Assembly: GCA_963745865.1 (NCBI GenBank)
Contig: CAVUYZ010000013.1
Coordinates: forward strand, 1-64,000
Direction: 5' to 3'
Source: JAHEDH01 sp963745865
GTDB taxonomy: Bacteria; Actinomycetota; Acidimicrobiia; Spongiisociales; ZC4RG35
Length of the DNA stretch: 64,000 nt
The notes under the pieces are model-generated. The model did not search any database and had not been told where the DNA came from. It saw only the letters and a list, made by a program, of their open reading frames with translations. This document shows positions 55,409-64,000 of the stretch, one piece after another. A program made the position numbers and the translations under genes. How positions within the stretch are numbered: position 1 is the stretch's first letter; every line of letters starts with the position of its first letter.

Positions 55409-55919
55409 ATGCGAAAGTCACTCGTAGCCCTCATTGCGGGGGCGCTGATCATCGGAGGCGCCGCCATCGCGACGGCGCAGACCGACGATTCGACCACCGA
55501 CACCCCAGCCGCCCGTCGCACAGATGGAGCGGGGTGAGCATCTCAGTGCGTTCCTCGCCGAGATGGTCGACCAGAGCGTCATCACCCAGGAGCAGGCCGA
55601 CACCCTCACTTCGGAGTTGCAGACGAGGTTCGAGGCACGTCGCGCCGACAGGGAAGAGCATCGTGCTCAGTTCGAAGCTGCCTTCGCCGATGACGAACTC
55701 ACCGTTCAGGAACTCGAGGACCTCGGGGCGACCCGGATTCTCGATGAGGACGGACCGTTCGCAGAAGCGCTTGCGGATGGCACGCTGACGAGGGCCGAGT
55801 TCGACGCGGTCCACGCCGACATGCCCCAGGGCGGTGGCGGCCACCGTGGCGGCGGCCATGGCGGACCCGGCGGACCCGGTGGGCCTGGCGGTCCCGGTTT
55901 TGGCGGTGGTAACGCCTGA
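55409..55919 (+). CDS. Secreted small protein with Gly/His-rich tail (frameshifted)
   Basis: The start has AAGGAGG at 55395-55401. A signal peptide (MRKSLVALIAGALIIGGAAI, cleavage near ATAQ) is followed by a Thr/Asp-rich stretch. The frame shifts near 55505 into PVAQMERGEHLSAFLAEMVD, then SVITQEQADTLTSELQTRFE and DELTVQELEDLGATRILDED, a repeated helix pattern seen in DUF2680-like actinobacterial secreted proteins. The tail is Gly, His and Pro rich (GGGGHRGGGHGGPGGPGG). About 169 residues. Sensing of envelope stress or metal binding by the tail is inferred. It converges on the MprAB-like pair and has an MprA-type box upstream. Confidence 0.75.
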
Positions 55920-55947
55920 CAGATCGTCCGCTGTTCTCTCCCTCCGG

Positions 55948-55978
55948 CGGGTGGGTGAACGATTCGTTCACCCACCCG
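55948..55978. terminator. Bidirectional hairpin between secreted protein and kinase
   Basis: CGGGTGGGTGAACG at 55948-55961 pairs with CGTTCACCCACCCG at 55965-55978 over a three-base loop. The kinase stop codon (minus, 55968-55970) lies inside the right arm. Confidence 0.82.
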
Positions 55979-57323
55979 CGTTCGCGTCGGGTAGTTCGAA
56001 TCCCACGACTGCACCGCCCTCGGGGTGGTTCTCGGCGCGAACAGTTCCCCCGTGGCCGGTGATCACGTGCTCGACGATCGACAGTCCCAGTCCGGATCCG
56101 GGGTTGGAACGGGCCGCATCGCTTCGGCGGAAGCGCTCGAAGATGAACGGCAGGTCGGCAGGCTCGATGCCCGGCCCGTGATCGCGTACCGACACCCGAT
56201 GGCCGGCAACGGTGATCTCGATCGGCTTGGTCGGATCGTTCCACGTGATTGCGTTGGCGAGGATGTTGGAAATGGCCCGCTCGACCTGGCCGCGTCGGAC
56301 CGAGACGACCGAGCCTTCCCCGGAGACGACGACGTCCTGCGGTGTCCGGCTCTCGAAGCGGCGAACCACGGTCCATACGAGGTCGTCGAGCCGGACGTCG
56401 CTCGCCGGCTCGGTCATGCTCTCGGCGTCTCTCGCCAGATCGACCAATTCGATCGCGAGGTTCGAGAGTTCGATGGTCTCGGCGGCTGCCGCGTCGATGA
56501 GGGTTGCGATCTGGTCGTCGGTGAGGTCGCTTCGTCGGCGCTGGAGAGTCTCGAGGTTCGTGCGCAGCGCAGTGAGCGGGGTCCGGAACTCGTGGCCCGC
56601 ATCTCCGATCAGACGCTGCTGTTGCTCCCGCGACGCCCGCAAGGACGAGACCATCGCGCCGAATGAGCGCGCCAGGCGACCGACCTCGTCTTCCCGGGTC
56701 GATTCGATGGAGGTCTCCAGGTCCCGCGTCCGGGCAATCCGCTCAGCCTCTTCCGCCAGGGCTTCGATCGGCGAGACGGTTCTCGAAGCGAGGATCCAGC
56801 CAGTTCCGGCCGCTACGACGATGAGAACAGCGCCGATCAGGAACGATCTGGTCACGACCGCCCTGACGCTTGTGTCGACGATCGATGTCGCGACCGCGAG
56901 CTGAACCGTGAGTTGGGCGCCTGGGCGCGGAGAGATCTTCCCGACGATCATGCGGAATTGCTCGTCGGAGATCTGCACGGTCTCGAACACGGGCTCGGTG
57001 TCCGCCACAGCAGCCACCTGTCTCACCGTGTCGGTGACCGGAAGTTGGGGCTCGCTTGCGATCAGTACCTGTCCGTCGCTGTCGATCACCTGATAGAGGG
57101 CGTCCAGATTCACGGGGGACCGTCGTCTGAGCTCGATGAACGGTGAGCGCGGGCCGCCGCCCGGCGGATCCAATCGAGCGAATTCGAGTCGTTGCCTCAG
57201 ATCCTGATCGACTCCCTGCCGCAGTTCCTGAACCGTCAGCGCAGCGAACGAGACCAGTGCAATCAACGACACGAAGGCCGTCGCGCCGCCCAGAGAAAGC
57301 GCCCAGCGCCAGCGCAACGTCAC
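55968..57323 (-). CDS. MprB-like sensor histidine kinase
   Basis: A kinase of 451 residues. Two membrane helices (ATAFVSLIALVSFAALTV and FLIGAVLIVVAAGTGWIL) enclose an extracytoplasmic sensor of about 130 residues. HAMP follows (ASRTVSPIEALAEEAERIA), then the H-box GDAGHEFRTPLTAL, the N-box NILANAITWND, VRDHGPGI and GLGLSIVEHVI. The architecture and sequence follow mycobacterial MprB. It is co-translated with the regulator by a GTGA overlap. Confidence 0.9.
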   Translation of the reverse strand: MTLRWRWALSLGGATAFVSLIALVSFAALTVQELRQGVDQDLRQRLEFARLDPPGGGPRSPFIELRRRSPVNLDALYQVIDSDGQVLIASEPQLPVTDTVRQVAAVADTEPVFETVQISDEQFRMIVGKISPRPGAQLTVQLAVATSIVDTSVRAVVTRSFLIGAVLIVVAAGTGWILASRTVSPIEALAEEAERIARTRDLETSIESTREDEVGRLARSFGAMVSSLRASREQQQRLIGDAGHEFRTPLTALRTNLETLQRRRSDLTDDQIATLIDAAAAETIELSNLAIELVDLARDAESMTEPASDVRLDDLVWTVVRRFESRTPQDVVVSGEGSVVSVRRGQVERAISNILANAITWNDPTKPIEITVAGHRVSVRDHGPGIEPADLPFIFERFRRSDAARSNPGSGLGLSIVEHVITGHGGTVRAENHPEGGAVVGFELPDANAGG

Positions 57324-58004
57324 TCGGCCCTCGCCACATAGCCGACGCCGCGGACCGTGTGGATCAGCCTGGGATGGCCCTCCTCCTCGATCTTCCGTCG
57401 GAGATAGCCGATGTACACGTCGAGCGAGTTCGAACTCGTCTCGAAGTCGAAACCCCAGATCCGGTCGAGGATGAGGTCACGTTCCAGCACGATGTCGGCG
57501 TTGAACATCAACAACTCGAGGAGATCGAACTCGGTCTTGGTCAGATGGATCTCCCGATCATCCCGAAAGACGCGCCGCGCCGCCGGGTCGAGCGTCAGGT
57601 CTCCGACGGACAGCTCGTGGCCGACGGCCGAGAGGGCTGTCCGCCTGAGGAGGGCGCGCAGGCGAGCAAGCAACTCGTCGAGCGAGAAGGGCTTGGAGAG
57701 ATAGTCGTCAGCGCCGGCATCGAGTCCGGCGACTCGATCGGTCACCTCATGCCGGGCAGTGAGCATCAGGATCGGAGTGGTGATGCCCTGCTGACGCATG
57801 CTTCTGGCGACGTCGAGTCCGTTCATGCCCGGCATCATCACATCGAGCACGACTGCGTCGAAGGATCGATCCGTGGAGCGTGGTGAGCGCTCGATCGCCG
57901 TCGGCTGCCGTCGATACGTCGTACCCCTCGAATCCGAGTGCACGCGAGAGCGAGTCCCGGATGCCCTGATCGTCGTCGACGATCAGCAGTCGGCCCCGTT
58001 CCAT
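57320..58004 (-). CDS. MprA-like OmpR-family response regulator (one frame break)
   Basis: About 227 residues. The receiver starts MERGRLLIVDDDQGIRDSL; the frame changes near 57870; then comes VVLDVMMPGMNGLDVARSMR with the phosphoacceptor Asp, MLTARHEVTDRVAGL and DDYLSKPFSLDELLAR. The winged helix reads HLTKTEFDLLELLMFN, ILDRIWGFDFETSSNSLDVYIGYLRRKIE. It is the probable binder of the repeat at 55311-55329. Confidence 0.9.
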
Positions 58005-58057
58005 GAATGTCAGGGTATCGATGCCGGGCTTCGTCGGATCGGCTTCTCAGCCGATTC

Positions 58058-58759
58058 TCATGTTCCGATGAATCGCCGCACCCAGTCAGAAGCCGGGTTC
58101 CTGCGCAACTCATCGAGCGTGCCGGTCTGGACGATGCGGCCCTCGTTCATCAGCATGACCCGGTCGGCGATCGCGGCGGCCTCGCCGTGGTCGTGGGTGA
58201 CGTAGATCGCAGGTGTCTCGTGTTCGGCGAGGAGCTCACGGATCTCGATGATCAGCCGCTCCCGCATCAACCGATCCAGGGATCCAAGCGGTTCGTCGAA
58301 CATGATCAGCTGTGGTTCTGGGGCCAGCGTCCTGGCGAGTGCCACCCGTTGGAGTTCGCCGCCGGAGAGTGCCTCGATGGTCCGGTGGGCTTTGTCGGCC
58401 ATTCCGACCCATGCCAGCACTTCGTTGACGCGCCGTTCGATCTCGGTCGCGGGAAGGTCCCGCATTTCGAGACCGAATGCGACATTGCGGCCGACGGTCC
58501 TGTTCGGGAACAGCGCGAAGCTCTGGAACATCAGGCCGAAGTTGCGTCGATGGGTCGGTACCGCCGACAGGTCGGCGCCGTCCCAACTGATGGTGCCCGA
58601 ATCCGGCGTCTCGAGACCAGCGATCAGTCGGAGCAGCGTTGACTTTCCGCACCCGGACGGTCCGAGAATGGCGACGGTCTCGGAACCGACCGCGAACGAG
58701 ACGCTGTCGACGGCGAGGGTCGACTGAAAACGCTTCGAGATTCCTTCGACGACGAGCAT
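58058..58759 (-). CDS. thiQ: Thiamine ABC transporter ATPase (ThiQ-like)
   Basis: A protein of 233 residues with Walker A ILGPSGCGKSTLL, Q-loop LMFQSFALFPN, signature EALSGGELQRVALA, Walker B LIMFDEPLGSLD and switch His in VTHDHGEAAA. It is the last gene of the riboswitch-controlled operon; its ATG overlaps the permease stop (TGATG). The thiamine assignment follows from the TPP riboswitch and the binding protein. Confidence 0.88.
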   Translation of the reverse strand: MLVVEGISKRFQSTLAVDSVSFAVGSETVAILGPSGCGKSTLLRLIAGLETPDSGTISWDGADLSAVPTHRRNFGLMFQSFALFPNRTVGRNVAFGLEMRDLPATEIERRVNEVLAWVGMADKAHRTIEALSGGELQRVALARTLAPEPQLIMFDEPLGSLDRLMRERLIIEIRELLAEHETPAIYVTHDHGEAAAIADRVMLMNEGRIVQTGTLDELRRNPASDWVRRFIGT

Positions 58760-60315
58760 CAGAACGTCCCCAGTTCGCCGGCGCGCAACCGGTCGATGGA
58801 CAGGATGAGGAGCGTTGTCAGGATCATCAAGATCACGGACAGGGCCATCGCCGCTCCGTATGTGGCTCCACCCGGCCTGCCGAGCAACCCGAAGATGAGC
58901 GTGGGGATGGTGGCGCTCCCGGGTCGGACGATGAACGCCGTCGCTCCGAACTCGCCGAGCGAGACTGCTGCGGCGAATCCGGTCCCGATCATCATCGCTC
59001 GGGCGGTGAGCGGGAGATCGACATGGCGCCACACCTGGCGCGGGGCCGCTCCGAGGATCGCGGCCGCCTCGCGGATATCTTGCCGGATCGCTCGCAAGGT
59101 GGGGAGTGTGGCGCGCACGACGAACGGCACCGCGACCAGCGCATGGGCCAGCGGTACGAGTGCGATCGTCCCGCGGAGATCGATCGGTCGATCGAGCGCG
59201 ATCAGGAACCCGAGACCCACCGTCACCGCCGATGTGCCGAGTGGGAGCATCAACACCGTGTCGAACGCGGCTGCCGATCTGGTCGGTCCACGGGCGATGA
59301 CGGTCGCGGCCGAGATCCCGACGATCGTGGCGATCGTGGCGCCGGCGAGAGCGAACCCGAGCGAGTTGCGAATCGCCTCGAGCGGGGCAACCGCCACCGG
59401 GCCGGGATCGATCAGGAACTTCCATCCAGCGCCTCCAGCAGACAGCGAGCGCGCCACCAGGACACCCAACGGGGTGATCACGGCTCCGAGCGTGAAGACG
59501 ACCGTCGCCCAGACGGCGGTTCGTTGGCGCAAGGTCTCGGCCGGGCGAAGAACCCGATGCTCGGCCACCAAGTTGAGGGCGGTGCTCTGCTCTCGCTGGT
59601 ACCGCGAGTAGACCCACAGGGCGGCACTGACTCCGACCAGCTGCACGAGTGCCAGCGTTCCTGCGGTTCCCAGGTCGAGGAACGTCGTGACCTCCTGATA
59701 GATCTGTACCTCGATCGTGCGGTAGGCCAACCCTCCGACGATGAGGACGACGCCGAACGAGGTGAACGTGAACAGGAACACGATCGACATGGCCGCAGCG
59801 ATCGACGGGCCGAGTACCGGAAGTGTGACCTTGAGGAAGGCGCGCCACGGACCGGCGCCGAGCACCCGAGCAGCGCCGACGATGGACGGGTCGAGCCTCG
59901 ACCAGACGCCGCCGACGGTCCGCACGACAACGGCAAGGTTGAAGAACACGTGTGCTCCGAGGATCGCCCAGATGTTTCCTCGTAGCCCGAGAGCGACGAA
60001 GGCCGAGCCGACTACCACCGTTGGGAGCACGAACGGGACGGTGACGAGCGCGCGGACCAGCTCACGACCGCGGAACGAGTAGCGGGACAGAACGGCGGTC
60101 AGCGGCATTGCTGCAATCACGGTGAGGACGGTGGAGGCGGCTGCCTGCCACACGGTGAACCAGATCGCACTGCGCACCCGCTGGGAGGCGAACACGTCGA
60201 CGAAGCCCTCGCCGAGTGACAGCAGCAGGATTCGGGTCACCGGATAGATGAACAGATATCCGATGAACAGCGTGGGGAGTGCGGCGAGCGCCAGCCTGCC
60301 CCGGGTGGTGGTCAC
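58759..60315 (-). CDS. thiP: Thiamine ABC transporter permease (ThiP-like)
   Basis: A fused double permease of about 518 residues with twelve helices. Two EAA loops are visible: GAARVLGAGPWRAFLKVTLP and EAAAILGAAPRQVWRHVDLP. This two-in-one layout is that of ThiP and FbpB. GTG 60315 overlaps the binding-protein stop by GTGA; the frame is open further upstream without similarity. Confidence 0.9.
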   Translation of the reverse strand: MTTTRGRLALAALPTLFIGYLFIYPVTRILLLSLGEGFVDVFASQRVRSAIWFTVWQAAASTVLTVIAAMPLTAVLSRYSFRGRELVRALVTVPFVLPTVVVGSAFVALGLRGNIWAILGAHVFFNLAVVVRTVGGVWSRLDPSIVGAARVLGAGPWRAFLKVTLPVLGPSIAAAMSIVFLFTFTSFGVVLIVGGLAYRTIEVQIYQEVTTFLDLGTAGTLALVQLVGVSAALWVYSRYQREQSTALNLVAEHRVLRPAETLRQRTAVWATVVFTLGAVITPLGVLVARSLSAGGAGWKFLIDPGPVAVAPLEAIRNSLGFALAGATIATIVGISAATVIARGPTRSAAAFDTVLMLPLGTSAVTVGLGFLIALDRPIDLRGTIALVPLAHALVAVPFVVRATLPTLRAIRQDIREAAAILGAAPRQVWRHVDLPLTARAMMIGTGFAAAVSLGEFGATAFIVRPGSATIPTLIFGLLGRPGGATYGAAMALSVILMILTTLLILSIDRLRAGELGTF

Positions 60316-61416
60316 GACCCGAGCACGATGTCTGTCCACTCATCGATCCATCGCTCCCGGTTCTGCTCGACCGAGTCGGGGTCGAGCGACAGCGGGGATG
60401 CCGGGATGATGGTGTGATCGGAGAACTCCGCCGGCAGTTCCACCGTCTCGTTCGCCGGGAACACGAACCATGTGAGGGGGATCTCAGCCTGGAACCCGGG
60501 ACTGAGCATGAAGTCGATCAGCCGGCCCGCTGCCTCGGGATAGTCGGTTCCGGCGAGGATGGCAGCGAACTCGATCTGCCGGTAGCACCCCTCGTCGATC
60601 ACGGCGGTCGGGGCTTCGGTGGTGGGCTCCTCGGCGAAGATCACCTCGGCAGGCGGTGACGAGGCGTACGACACGACGAGCGGATAGTCGCCACCCCAGT
60701 GGGAGAACTCCGAGTAGTAGGCGGTGTCCCAATCGCTCACGACGTGAACGTCGTTGGCAACGAGGTCCCGCCAGTAGTCCTGCCAGCCGTCCTCCCCGAA
60801 CGTGGCGATCGTTGCGAACAGGAAGGCCAGGCCAGGAGACGAGGTCGCAGGGCTCTCGACCACCAGTTGGCCGGCAAAGGCCGGGTTGGTCAACTGTTCG
60901 AGGTTCAGTGGCGGGGCGGAGCCGTCGAATGCCGAAATGTCGTAGTTGAGGCACACGTCGCCGAAGTCGATCGGCGTCACGCGCCCGTCCGGATCGAGTT
61001 GCAATGCCTCGGGGACATCGCTCAGCAGCTCGGATTGGTGGGGAGCGAAGATCTCGGCCCCGAGCGCCCGGGAGAGGAAGGTGTCGTCGATTCCGAACAG
61101 CACATCCGCCAGCGGATTGCCGGCCGTCAGGATCGCCTGGTTGACCATCGACCCGGCGTCTCCGGCCGGCAGCACCTCGACATCGATGCCCGTCTGCTCG
61201 GTGAATGCCGCTGAATGTCTCGTCGGTGACGCCGCCGGCGAACGAGTCGTGGGAGATGATGGTGAGCGTCTCCGGATCTTCATTGGGCGCGATGGTCGTT
61301 GTCGTCGGTTGGGCCACGTCGGTGGCGGGCCGTGTCGTGGTGGTGGTTGCACCGTCGGCGCATGCTGAGGTCAGCAACCCGACGGCAAGTACCAGTGCGA
61401 TCGTCCTGTTGGACAT
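60312..61416 (-). CDS. thiB: Thiamine-binding lipoprotein (ThiB/TbpA-like; one frame break)
   Basis: About 367 residues. A lipoprotein signal (LVLAVGLLTSACADG, Cys at the lipobox) is followed by a Thr-rich linker (TTTTTRPATDVAQ). The type 2 periplasmic-binding fold reads TLTIISHDSFAG, DVEVLPAGDAGSMVNQAILT, DVLFGIDDTFLSRAL and VVSYASSPPAEVIF, the last being typical of thiamine binders. The frame changes near 61210. RBS AAGGAG (61423-61428) precedes ATG 61416. It is first in the operon under the TPP riboswitch. Confidence 0.9.
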
Positions 61417-61463
61417 AGGTCAGCTCCTTGTCTTGCTCGTCGGGAGCGGCGGGGAGAGCTGAG

Positions 61464-61550
61464 TACTTCCTGTATCGGCATTACCCGTCTCAGGTACGTA
61501 CGGTCGGAATCTGGGAAGATTCCCTCTCAGCCCGGTCTCACCGAGCTCCC
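61464..61550 (-). promoter_or_regulatory. TPP riboswitch (THI element)
   Basis: On minus, the two conserved internal segments are present: GGGCTGAGAGGG (about 61524-61535) and ACCTGAGACGGGTAATGCCG (61475-61494), followed by ATACAGGAAGTA, as in the THI consensus CUGAGA...ACCUGA...GGNUAAUGCC.GNAGG. It lies about 50 bp before the thiB start and should shut the transporter off when thiamine pyrophosphate is high. Confidence 0.9.
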
Positions 61551-61612
61551 GTGTCTCCCCGAGCGTAGGTGGAGCGGCGGACAAACGCGTCGATCCGGCG
61601 AACCGGGGTGTG

Positions 61613-62785
61613 TCAGCGGGGCGGGGCGATGGCGAGAACGACGTTGTGCCCGCCGAAGCCGAACGAGTTGGACAGGATGAGGCCCGGCTCCCAAGGGCGA
61701 ATCTCGCGCACGATGTCGGTGAGCTCGATGGCGGGGTCCGGGACGTCGAGGCCGATGTTGGGGGGTATCTCGCTCCGCAGGATGGACATGACAGATGCCA
61801 CCGCTTCGACCGCTCCCGATGCGCCGAGAGCGTGCCCGGTGACGCCCTTGATCGATGACACCGCAGGCTGGTGATCGCCGAAGATCCGGGCGACCACCTG
61901 CGATTCGGTCACGTCGTTGAGCTGGGTCCCGGTGCCATGAGCGTTGATGTATCCCACATCTGCGGGGCGCATTCCCGCGTCATCGAGCGCCAGCCGGACG
62001 GCGCGCTCGGCCCCCTCGCCCGCAGGGTGGGGTGCGGTCAGGTGGTGGGCATCTGCGGTCGAGGCGGTGCCGACGATCTCGGCGAGGATCGTCGCTCCCC
62101 GTGCCAGGGCCAGCTCGAGTTCCTCGAGGATGAGGATTCCGGCACCTTCGCCTGCGACGAATCCGTCCCGACGCTCGTCGAAGGGACGGGCGACGTTGCT
62201 CGGACTCAACGCCCGCATGGCAGCGAACCCTTCGATCGTCGGTTCGCGCAGTGCGCCCTCTGCTCCCCCCGATACGGCAGCGTCGGCATATCCCCACGAG
62301 ATCAGCCTGACCGCGTCGGTGATCGCCTGCCCTGCTGCGGCGCACGCCACGACCGGCGTGTTCGCCTGTCCGCCGAAGCCGTAGCGGATCGAGATGGCGG
62401 CGCTGGCGGCGTTGCACATCATCATCGGGATCCACAACGGAGACAGCCGGGTCGGTTCGTCGGAGTAGGTGTTGAGGATCAGATCTTCGAGCGACTTCAG
62501 TCCGCCGATTCCGGTGCCGACGCTGACGGTGACTCGGTTGGGGTCGTAGGTATCGAGCCCACCGGCCATCGTGAGGGCCTCTTCGGTGGCGACGATGCCG
62601 AACTGGGTAAAGCGGTCGAGTCTGCGCGACTCGCGTTTGGGGATCCACGGTTCCGGGTCCCACCCATCGACTTCGTGGGGCCCTTCTCCCGGGGTCATTT
62701 GGAGTCCTTTCCAGAAGGACTCCTCACCCACCCCGGCACCGGAGACGACTCCATACCCGGTGACAACGACACGTCTGCGTTCCAT
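61613..62785 (-). CDS. Beta-ketoacyl-ACP synthase II (FabF-like)
   Basis: A condensing enzyme of 390 residues. The start VVVTGYGVVSGAG, the active-site Cys in VVACAAAGQAITDA, first His in YINAHGTGTQLND, and Lys/His in SSIKGVTGHALGASGAVEA are all present, closing with NSFGFGGHNVVL. It extends fatty acyl-ACP with malonyl-ACP. No acyl carrier protein gene is beside it. ATG 62785 fits the family start. The nucleophile elbow reads CAAAG where CASG or CATG is usual. Confidence 0.92.
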   Translation of the reverse strand: MERRRVVVTGYGVVSGAGVGEESFWKGLQMTPGEGPHEVDGWDPEPWIPKRESRRLDRFTQFGIVATEEALTMAGGLDTYDPNRVTVSVGTGIGGLKSLEDLILNTYSDEPTRLSPLWIPMMMCNAASAAISIRYGFGGQANTPVVACAAAGQAITDAVRLISWGYADAAVSGGAEGALREPTIEGFAAMRALSPSNVARPFDERRDGFVAGEGAGILILEELELALARGATILAEIVGTASTADAHHLTAPHPAGEGAERAVRLALDDAGMRPADVGYINAHGTGTQLNDVTESQVVARIFGDHQPAVSSIKGVTGHALGASGAVEAVASVMSILRSEIPPNIGLDVPDPAIELTDIVREIRPWEPGLILSNSFGFGGHNVVLAIAPPR

Positions 62786-63022
62786 TCGGCCCCATTCTGC
62801 TCGCTGCGCCGGGGAATGTCCGGTTCGAGGGTGGGGTGCCTCATACCGGGTCTGCATGCGAGCCCGGACAGAGCCATCGATCCCTCTGCGCGTCGAGTGC
62901 GATCCGCGGGCACTCGAGCCCGAGTTCGGATGGTCGAAGGGCCCGACTGACTAGTCAAGCCGGAACGGTGTGAATCCATCCTGACGCCCTGCACCCGCGA
63001 TCTGTAAGTTGGCGCGCAGAGA

Positions 63023-63063
63023 GATCCCGGGTGGAGTGTTCTGCGCTCACTTGACCCGGGATC
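63023..63063 (-). terminator. Terminator after the acyl-CoA dehydrogenase
   Basis: GATCCCGGGT (63023-63032) pairs with ACCCGGGATC (63054-63063), 12 bp downstream of the minus-strand stop. The loop is long (21 bases) and the U-tract poor. Confidence 0.55.
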
Positions 63064-63074
63064 ATCTCGTTGTA

Positions 63075-64000
63075 TCAGCTCGTCAGTTGTTCGTCGTCCA
63101 GTGCGAAGAGCATGTCTGACGGTGCGAGGACCGCCGGCGCCAATCCGGCCGCCGTCGGGACGATCTGCTCGCAGTAGAACCTGGCTGTCGCCAGTTTCGC
63201 CTCGAGAAACCGGTCATCGGCGTCGTTCGGACCCATGTCGACCGGCCGCCGCAATCGCACCGAGAGCGAGATGAGCACCGCCGGCGACGGTTCCCCACAT
63301 CCGTGTGAGCGGTGTTGCGCCGGCCATGGCGTCTGCGTACTCGCCGGCTGCCAGCTTCGGCTCCGACGTGGGCCGACACGTCGCCGAGGACGGAGAGGGC
63401 CTTCTCGAGTTCCTGCGCCGCAATCGTCATCCCGTCGATCTCACCAAGTCGCTGCGCAATGGCCTCCATCTCGGTGATGTACTCGGTCACTACCTCTCCG
63501 CCGCGCATCGGCAGTTTGCGGGTGACGAGGTCGAGTGACTGAATGCCGTTGGTCCCCTCGTAGATCGGGGCGATCCTGGCGTCTCGCAGGAACTGTGCGG
63601 CTCCTGTCTCCTCCACGTATCCCATGCCACCGTGGACCTGGACACCGAGCGAGGCCATCTCGACCCCGAGATCCGTGCACCATGTCTTCAGGATCGGGAT
63701 CATCAGCGCCAACCGCTCTCCCGATTCGGTCCGCTCTTCCTCGGTCGCGGCATGGCGTTCGAGATCGAGCAGCGCTGCCGCCGCGTAGAGCGTGGCGCGC
63801 ATCGCTTCATTGTTGGCGCGCATCGTCATCAACATTCTGCGGACATCGGGGTGGTTTGCGATCGGTGATGGATCTCGCTGATCCGAGCGCCTTCCCCTGG
63901 ATCCGCTCGAGGGCGTACCTCGATGCTTTCTGATACGCCATCTCGCCGATGGCGAGGCCCTCGACCGCCACGCCGATCCGGGCGGAGTTCATCATCGTGA
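63075..64000 (-). CDS. Long-form acyl-CoA dehydrogenase, partial at right edge (three frame breaks)
   Basis: The gene enters from the right edge; only the C-terminal 308 or so residues are present. It has MNSARIGVAVEGLAIGEMAYQ, YALERIQGKALG, MLMTMRANNEAMRATLYAAA, VQVHGGMGYVEETGAAQFLRD and IAPIYEGTNGIQSLDLVTRK with the catalytic glutamate, then a C-terminal helical extension (PLTRMWGTVAGGAHLAL; ARFYCEQIVPTAAGL). The extension is that of the DmdC/PF12806 group of long acyl-CoA dehydrogenases. Frame changes fall near 63873, 63370 and 63232. Substrate unknown. Confidence 0.88.

Noticed and set aside
58058..59848. A 596-codon frame containing thiQ plus a long N-terminal extension
   Set aside because: The extension is antisense-like shadow inside the permease gene; similarity starts at MLVVEGISKRF (58759), which overlaps the permease stop.
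1..64000. CRISPR arrays, complete insertion sequences, rRNA genes or prophage modules
   Set aside because: I scanned for regular repeat-spacer patterns, transposase motifs and structural phage genes and found none; the integrase tail at 703-969 is isolated.

Overview
The window is GC-rich DNA from an actinobacterium, most likely a deep-branching member of the Acidimicrobiia. Evidence: a small WhiB protein, a GlnR-type OmpR regulator next to glutamine synthetase, an MprA/MprB-like two-component pair, a THUMP-like methyltransferase, many GTG starts, and dense operons with 4-bp ATGA/GTGA overlaps. The content is almost entirely housekeeping and catabolic chromosome. The only mobile or selfish remnants are an MNT/HepT toxin-antitoxin pair and a decayed tyrosine-integrase tail at the left end. 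I saw no CRISPR array, complete transposon or prophage.

Layout. 0-2.5 kb: MntA/HepT, integrase remnant, a MarR regulator divergent from an NTF2-like protein across two palindromic operators. 2.5-7.1 kb: receiver protein, CorC-type transporter and gapA on minus; nfeD-like protease and whiB on plus. 7.1-10.2 kb: selA-selB selenocysteine insertion genes. 10.3-13.4 kb: winged-helix protein, FxsA, Nudix and metallo-beta-lactamase-fold genes. 13.6-15.3 kb: divergent Mrp ATPase and ErpA-type Fe-S carrier. 15.4-19.5 kb: RidA, ALDH7-type aldehyde dehydrogenase, Na+/H+ antiporter with TrkA-N domain, DUF302. 19.5-24.4 kb: a minus-strand run of membrane protein, Eis-like acetyltransferase, ManA, glutamine synthetase and GlnR-like regulator. 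25.7-33.2 kb: hydantoinase/oxoprolinase genes hyuA and hyuB, split by a reverse-oriented gene of about 1150 codons related to GH94-type phosphorylases. 33.3-38.9 kb: glcDEF glycolate oxidase, membrane protein, methyltransferase. 38.9-44.6 kb (minus): CDF metal exporter, GNAT, argS, and a fused E1 alpha-beta 2-oxoacid dehydrogenase. 44.7-50.3 kb: unknown protein, glutaryl-CoA dehydrogenase, ABC exporter, Rieske protein, MgtC. 50.6-54.9 kb: MFS, glycosyltransferase 39, class III cyclase. 55.0-58.0 kb: tRNA-Asp, tRNA-Phe, a secreted Gly/His-rich protein facing an MprAB-like pair. 58.0-61.6 kb: thiamine ABC transporter (ThiBPQ) under a TPP riboswitch. 61.6-64.0 kb: a FabF-type ketosynthase and the end of a long acyl-CoA dehydrogenase.

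A dominant technical feature is that more than 30 coding breaks are scattered through otherwise intact, well-conserved genes (selA, selB, glnA, argS, E1, gcdH and others). In each case the family continues in another frame within a few bases. This is best explained by residual single-base indels in the assembly. Gene coordinates below span the reconstructed genes and mark where each frame change falls.

The observations I rate highest are: (i) a pair of 53-bp, about 81% identical palindromic elements in opposite orientation at 49.54 and 55.25 kb; (ii) a 19-bp direct repeat matching the MprA-box layout upstream of the secreted Gly/His-rich protein, whose neighbour is the matching two-component pair; and (iii) a truncated second copy of the hyuB start directly after hyuA, at the point where the large GH94-like gene interrupts the operon.
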